The notes below the pieces were generated by a model, which saw nothing but the letters and a program-made list of their open reading frames with translations, was not told the DNA's origin and did not search any database. A stretch of DNA of 64,000 nucleotides. Origin: Myxococcota bacterium (GTDB taxonomy: Bacteria > Myxococcota > XYA12-FULL-58-9 > JALHOP01). The position numbers and the translations under genes are program-made. The stretch spans positions 310,001-374,000 of the forward strand of contig JALHOP010000004.1 in the NCBI GenBank assembly GCA_022842935.1, written 5' to 3'. Positions 61,201-64,000 of this stretch are shown here, in pieces (within the stretch, counting starts at the first letter, position 1; every line of letters starts with the position of its first letter).

Positions 61201-61754
61201 GCGCGCCCGCCCTTCTTGTGGACACGCTCGCTCACCTCGACCGCGTCGTCGGCGGCCCCACTTTCGGTGAGTCGAACATCGACCCGCTCGTTTGCGGTCG
61301 TGGTCATACGATGGCCTACGAAGTCGGCGCTAATGGGCAGCTCTCGCAGACCGCGATCCACCAAAACGGCGAGTCGTACGGCGCGGGGCCGGCCGTAGTC
61401 GAGCATGACGTCGAGAGCGCTGCGCACGGTGCGGCCTGTGTAGAGCACGTCGTCGACTAGCACCACGGTGTAATCGCGCGGGGCGAAGAGAATGTCGGTC
61501 GCCCCGATCTCGGGCCAATCGTTCGGTCCGAAGCCGTCATCGCGGTAAAGCGTGATGTCGACGAACCCCAGCACGACCTTGTCGCGCCCCACCTTCGCCC
61601 GCAGCAGCTCGGTCAGCCGCCTCGCCAGGTGCTCACCGCCGCGCCGGATCCCAACGATGGCCCACGGACCGTCTTCCGCGCGACCCGCGATCGCGTCCGC
61701 CATCGCGGCGAGGGCTTTAGCGATACCGGCTGCATCGAGGACGCGCGTCATCAA
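61197..61754 (-). CDS. pyrR: Pyrimidine operon regulator / uracil phosphoribosyltransferase PyrR
   Basis: 185 residues; PRPP-binding '[19 protein letters not shown]', and '[16 protein letters not shown]'. PyrR binds leader RNA in Gram-positives and some others to attenuate pyr transcription when UMP is high, and has weak uracil PRTase activity. Here its start overlaps the preceding gene by 4 bases, so no leader lies directly before it. First of the pyr genes of the operon and probably the regulator, but the RNA site was not found. Confidence 0.94.
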   Translation of the reverse strand: MMTRVLDAAGIAKALAAMADAIAGRAEDGPWAIVGIRRGGEHLARRLTELLRAKVGRDKVVLGFVDITLYRDDGFGPNDWPEIGATDILFAPRDYTVVLVDDVLYTGRTVRSALDVMLDYGRPRAVRLAVLVDRGLRELPISADFVGHRMTTTANERVDVRLTESGAADDAVEVSERVHKKGGRA

Positions 61755-62125
61755 TACTCCTTAATACGCTTCGCTTCGACGCGGATGACGAAGGGCTGAT
61801 ACCTGGTGCGGTTCACCAACGGGAAGGTGACCGGAATGACCACGTGAACCTCGACCATGAGTGTGTCGCTGCCCTTTGTCTGCTTCACCGCAACATCGGA
61901 GCGCGTGAGCGTCAAATCAGTCCGGTTCTTCACGTTGAACAGAAACTGGTCGACGCTGTTCGTCTGGGTCTCGGGCTGCACCAGCTCACTGTTGGCGAGC
62001 TGGATGGCTTCTTGCTTGATGCGGTAGTACTTCAGAGCCATGCGGCCGTACGCCAGAGCGACCACCACGAGCGCGGCGCAGAGGGCGAGAAACACCAGCG
62101 TTCGCAAGCGGATAAAGCCGCGCAT
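61751..62125 (-). CDS. Small single-pass membrane protein upstream of pyrR
   Basis: 124 residues, ATG 62125. N-terminal hydrophobic helix ('LVFLALCAALVVVALAYGR') then a soluble domain with repeated 'VIPVTFPLVNRTRYQPFVIR' character. Reminiscent of DUF4845-like proteins, but not certain. No signal cleavage site obvious, so probably anchored by the helix. Its stop overlaps pyrR by 4 bases, placing it first in the operon. Confidence 0.7.
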   Translation of the reverse strand: MRGFIRLRTLVFLALCAALVVVALAYGRMALKYYRIKQEAIQLANSELVQPETQTNSVDQFLFNVKNRTDLTLTRSDVAVKQTKGSDTLMVEVHVVIPVTFPLVNRTRYQPFVIRVEAKRIKEY

Positions 62126-62136
62126 GAGCTGAGGCA

Positions 62137-62165
62137 GGGTTACGGCGGCAGCGACCGCGTGTCAA
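62137..62165 (-). promoter_or_regulatory. Candidate promoter of the pyr operon
   Basis: Minus strand: perfect TTGACA (complement of 62160-62165), 17 bases, TAACCC (complement of 62137-62142). Transcription would begin near 62130, about 5 bases before the ATG of the first gene at 62125, so the message would be nearly leaderless. The -10 is poor. Confidence 0.4.
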
Positions 62166-62214
62166 CGCAACAAATCCCCTGGAAGCACCGATACCTTTGA
62201 TGTTCGGGGGTTCC

Positions 62215-62541
62215 ATGTCCACTGGTTCGTCCGCCTCTATCGCTTCCCTGCCTCGGCACCTGGTCGACTACCGCGCAGGCCGTGCACTCGCCGAAAGTGG
62301 CCAGCCTCTTCCCGAAGGGGCAAGCCCCGCGACGCGGACGGGTTACCACATTCGCCATGAGCCGGCGGCCCATCTGAGCGAGCTTACGCAAGCCTTGCGG
62401 GCGCTCCCGGACAATGAGCGGCATATTCTCGGCGTCGCCTGTCTGTCGACGATCGCAAAGCGGCTCCCGATCCCCGCGGAACGCCACGAGCAGCTTGCGC
62501 ACGCCGCTCTGGTGTCGGCGTTGCTCACGCTTAGCCGCTAA
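62215..62541 (+). CDS. Small hypothetical protein
   Basis: 108 residues from ATG 62215, preceded by GGGGG at 62206-62210; an ATG at 62200 is also in frame. Ser/Ala-rich N-terminus, then helices ('LTQALRALPDNERHILGVAC'). No recognised domain. It overlaps the pbpC gene by 4 bases at the 3' end (convergent, stops at 62539-62541 and 62538-62540). Divergent from the pyr operon across an 89-base gap. Confidence 0.55.
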   Translation: MSTGSSASIASLPRHLVDYRAGRALAESGQPLPEGASPATRTGYHIRHEPAAHLSELTQALRALPDNERHILGVACLSTIAKRLPIPAERHEQLAHAALVSALLTLSR

Positions 62542-64000
62542 CGAACGACGATCGCGTGGAGCGGACTCACTGCACCCGTCGCTTCGAGGCGGGCCTGGAA
62601 ACTATGGCTGCCCTGCTGAAGCGGCCAGAAGGCGCGATACGGCGCGTCGACGGTGACGAAAGGCTGCTCGTCGATGAGGAATGTCACCGGGCCTGCGGCA
62701 TCGTCGACACGTGCTTCGAGTGCTAGTGCCTGGGCCTCGCGCGGCGCATCGACGTCGATGTGGAGCGTCTCGGTCCGGGCCGGACTCAAGAGCGTTACTT
62801 TCGCCTTCGGGTACTTCATAGGCGGCCTTGGACATCGCTCCGTGTAGCGCTCTGCGATGCCGTGGCCAGTGGCGATAGCCCAGGCGTCGTATGGGCTCGG
62901 GTACACGGTCACATCCTTCTCGGTCGCGTCTGCCAGTGCGCAGCCTTCGGGCACGAGCAAACCGTTACTGGGGTCGACCCGGGTGTGCCGATGCCAGGAG
63001 CAGGTCTCCGTGGGCTCGCTGCCGGCTAGGAACAGCTCGTCGAGGCCTCCCTCGCACGCGGGTCCCCGCTTCATCCCTGAGACTGCGCACACCTGGACGT
63101 GGTTCACTCCCTTGGGCTCCTTGGGGGCAACCGATTGCCCGTTGGTCTGCTCGTTCATCAGGCGCCGCCACATCTGCCCTGCTCCCTCGACGCCGCTCAC
63201 CCTTCGCATCGCTTTACCGGTCGGATCGCCGACCCAGACCCCGATGGTGAGCTGGTCACTGAATCCCACCGTCCAGTTGTCGCGATAGCCCTTGCTTGTA
63301 CCTGTCTTCACCGCCGTCCAGTACGGCGTCGTCAGCACGCTATTCTGACCGAACTGACCGGCGCGGGCATTGCCGTCGCTCATCATGTCCGCGATGACGT
63401 AGGCGACGCGCTCGTCGAGGATCCTCCTGTCTTCTTCGACGGGGGGCTCGCCGCGCAGGATGCGATAGGGCTTCCACAGGCCGCCCCGCGCGAGGGCGGC
63501 GTAGGCGTTGGTGAGATCGACCAAGCGGACGCCGCCGCTACCCAAGGCGAGGCCGAGCCCGTAGTAGCCCGGGCGTCGCGTCAAGGTCGTCAAACCAGCT
63601 CCCGCGAGCATGTCGGCGAACGGGTCGAGCCCGGTCCGTGCCAGCGTATCCACCGCCGCGATGTTGAGGCTCTGCGCGAGCGCTTCGCGATAGCGGACAG
63701 GTCCGTGCGATTTCTGGTCGTAGTTTTCGGGAAGGAACACACCCCAGGTGTCAGCGAACGGCCGCTCGACATCGCTCGCCAGGGTGGCTGCGGTGAATCC
63801 CTTGACCAGCGCGGCGGCGTAGAGGAACGGCTTGAGCGCCGAGCCCGGCTGCCTGACCGCCGTTGCGGCGTTGTATTGACCCCAGAGCGGGTTGTCCTCG
63901 AAGGCTGCACCGACCACCGCGAGGATGTCGCCCGTCGCGTTGTCGATGACGACGGCCGCCGCCGAACGCCCGCCACGCTTGTAGAGGCGGGGGGCCTCGT
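62538..64000 (-). CDS. pbpC: Penicillin-binding protein 1C (PbpC), C-terminal part, cut by window end
   Basis: The frame runs off the window at 64000, so the N-terminal glycosyltransferase domain and the start are not visible. The visible part has the transpeptidase motifs SxxK ('RQPGSALKPFLYAAAL'), SxN ('AQSLNIAAV') and KTG ('AVKTGTSKGYRDNW'), followed by a Cys-containing loop and a C-terminal BiPBP-C-like beta domain ending in 'LHAIVVR'. Class A PBP1C enzymes polymerise or cross-link peptidoglycan; 1C is usually less important than 1A/1B. Convergent with the small hypothetical gene. Confidence 0.9.
   Translation of the reverse strand, partial: EAPRLYKRGGRSAAAVVIDNATGDILAVVGAAFEDNPLWGQYNAATAVRQPGSALKPFLYAAALVKGFTAATLASDVERPFADTWGVFLPENYDQKSHGPVRYREALAQSLNIAAVDTLARTGLDPFADMLAGAGLTTLTRRPGYYGLGLALGSGGVRLVDLTNAYAALARGGLWKPYRILRGEPPVEEDRRILDERVAYVIADMMSDGNARAGQFGQNSVLTTPYWTAVKTGTSKGYRDNWTVGFSDQLTIGVWVGDPTGKAMRRVSGVEGAGQMWRRLMNEQTNGQSVAPKEPKGVNHVQVCAVSGMKRGPACEGGLDELFLAGSEPTETCSWHRHTRVDPSNGLLVPEGCALADATEKDVTVYPSPYDAWAIATGHGIAERYTERCPRPPMKYPKAKVTLLSPARTETLHIDVDAPREAQALALEARVDDAAGPVTFLIDEQPFVTVDAPYRAFWPLQQGSHSFQARLEATGAVSPLHAIVVR

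Noticed and set aside
62197-62214. Upstream start for the small hypothetical (TTG 62197 / ATG 62200)
   Set aside because: ATG 62215 has GGGGG at a good distance, whereas the earlier starts have none.
1-64000. tRNA or rRNA genes
   Set aside because: No T-loop (GGTTCRANYCC) plus cloverleaf candidates and no rRNA-like sequence were seen by eye; a tRNA finder could still detect one.

Overview
The window is a high-GC chromosomal segment with strongly GC-biased third codon positions. It most likely comes from a member of the Myxococcota (former Deltaproteobacteria) or a close relative. The evidence is many diderm-type lipoproteins and outer-membrane barrels, long Cys-rich and EF-hand/thrombospondin-type surface proteins, a PEGA-type protein with a C-terminal membrane tail, a vWA lipoprotein, a FrgA-like protein, and the gene order rpsP-khpA-rimM-trmD ... 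rplS ... yraN-rsmI. No rRNA, tRNA, prophage or CRISPR array was found.

Layout. 1-4.7 kb: a four-gene surface cluster, cut by the window start, with a Ca-type/IPT-like protein, a discoidin-like lipoprotein, a BNR (Asp-box) protein and a small exported protein that shares a module with the BNR protein. 5.2-8.3 kb: a flavin/2Fe-2S ferredoxin reductase followed by a diiron, acyl-ACP-desaturase-like protein. 8.35-16.2 kb: minus-strand genes (MDR oxidoreductase, outer-membrane proteins, DUF4105, DUF3015) interrupted by a Cas4-like nuclease and a REP-associated tyrosine transposase (RAYT). Copies of a short repeat, core AAGTTCCTGGTCGATGTC, surround this pair. 16.3-20.2 kb: two beta-propeller-like lipoproteins. 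20.3-26.7 kb: the ribosomal protein, RNA-modification and rsmI cluster, including a YhaN/SMC-like protein with eroded ATPase motifs and a divergent outer-membrane protein. 26.7-29.8 kb: a crotonase and two acyl-CoA dehydrogenases. 29.9-38.2 kb: surface lipoproteins, among them a 1150-residue Cys-repeat protein and a vWA lipoprotein. 38.4-40.3 kb: an OmpA-like protein with thrombospondin type 3 repeats. 40.3-41.9 kb: cysteine desulfurase and IscA-like protein. 41.9-44.8 kb: ECF sigma factor, FecR-type anti-sigma and a CDF metal exporter. 44.8-53.2 kb: mixed metabolism (aminopeptidase P, RlpA, Sir2, inositol-phosphatase family, PLP decarboxylase, MazG-like enzyme, DNA methyltransferase). 53.2-58.9 kb: an IS21-like relic, a PAP2/cytochrome/outer-membrane operon, PilZ and a FrgA-like protein. 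59-62.1 kb: the pyrR-pyrB-pyrC operon. 62.2-64 kb: a small hypothetical and the 3' part of pbpC, cut by the window end.

How the genes fit together. Most of the window is envelope biology: at least ten lipoproteins plus several barrels, set between housekeeping blocks. Translational coupling through 4-base stop/start overlaps is common (rimM-trmD, yhaN-like/yraN/rsmI, sigma/anti-sigma, the whole pyr operon). The most unusual elements are the nuclease-RAYT pair bounded by inverted copies of a dispersed repeat, the reductase/diiron pair, the pseudo-ATPase in the rplS-yraN block, the dihydroorotase with a replaced metal ligand, and the dCTPase-like/DNA-methyltransferase overlap. All functions are read from sequence motifs and family knowledge; no database search was run.
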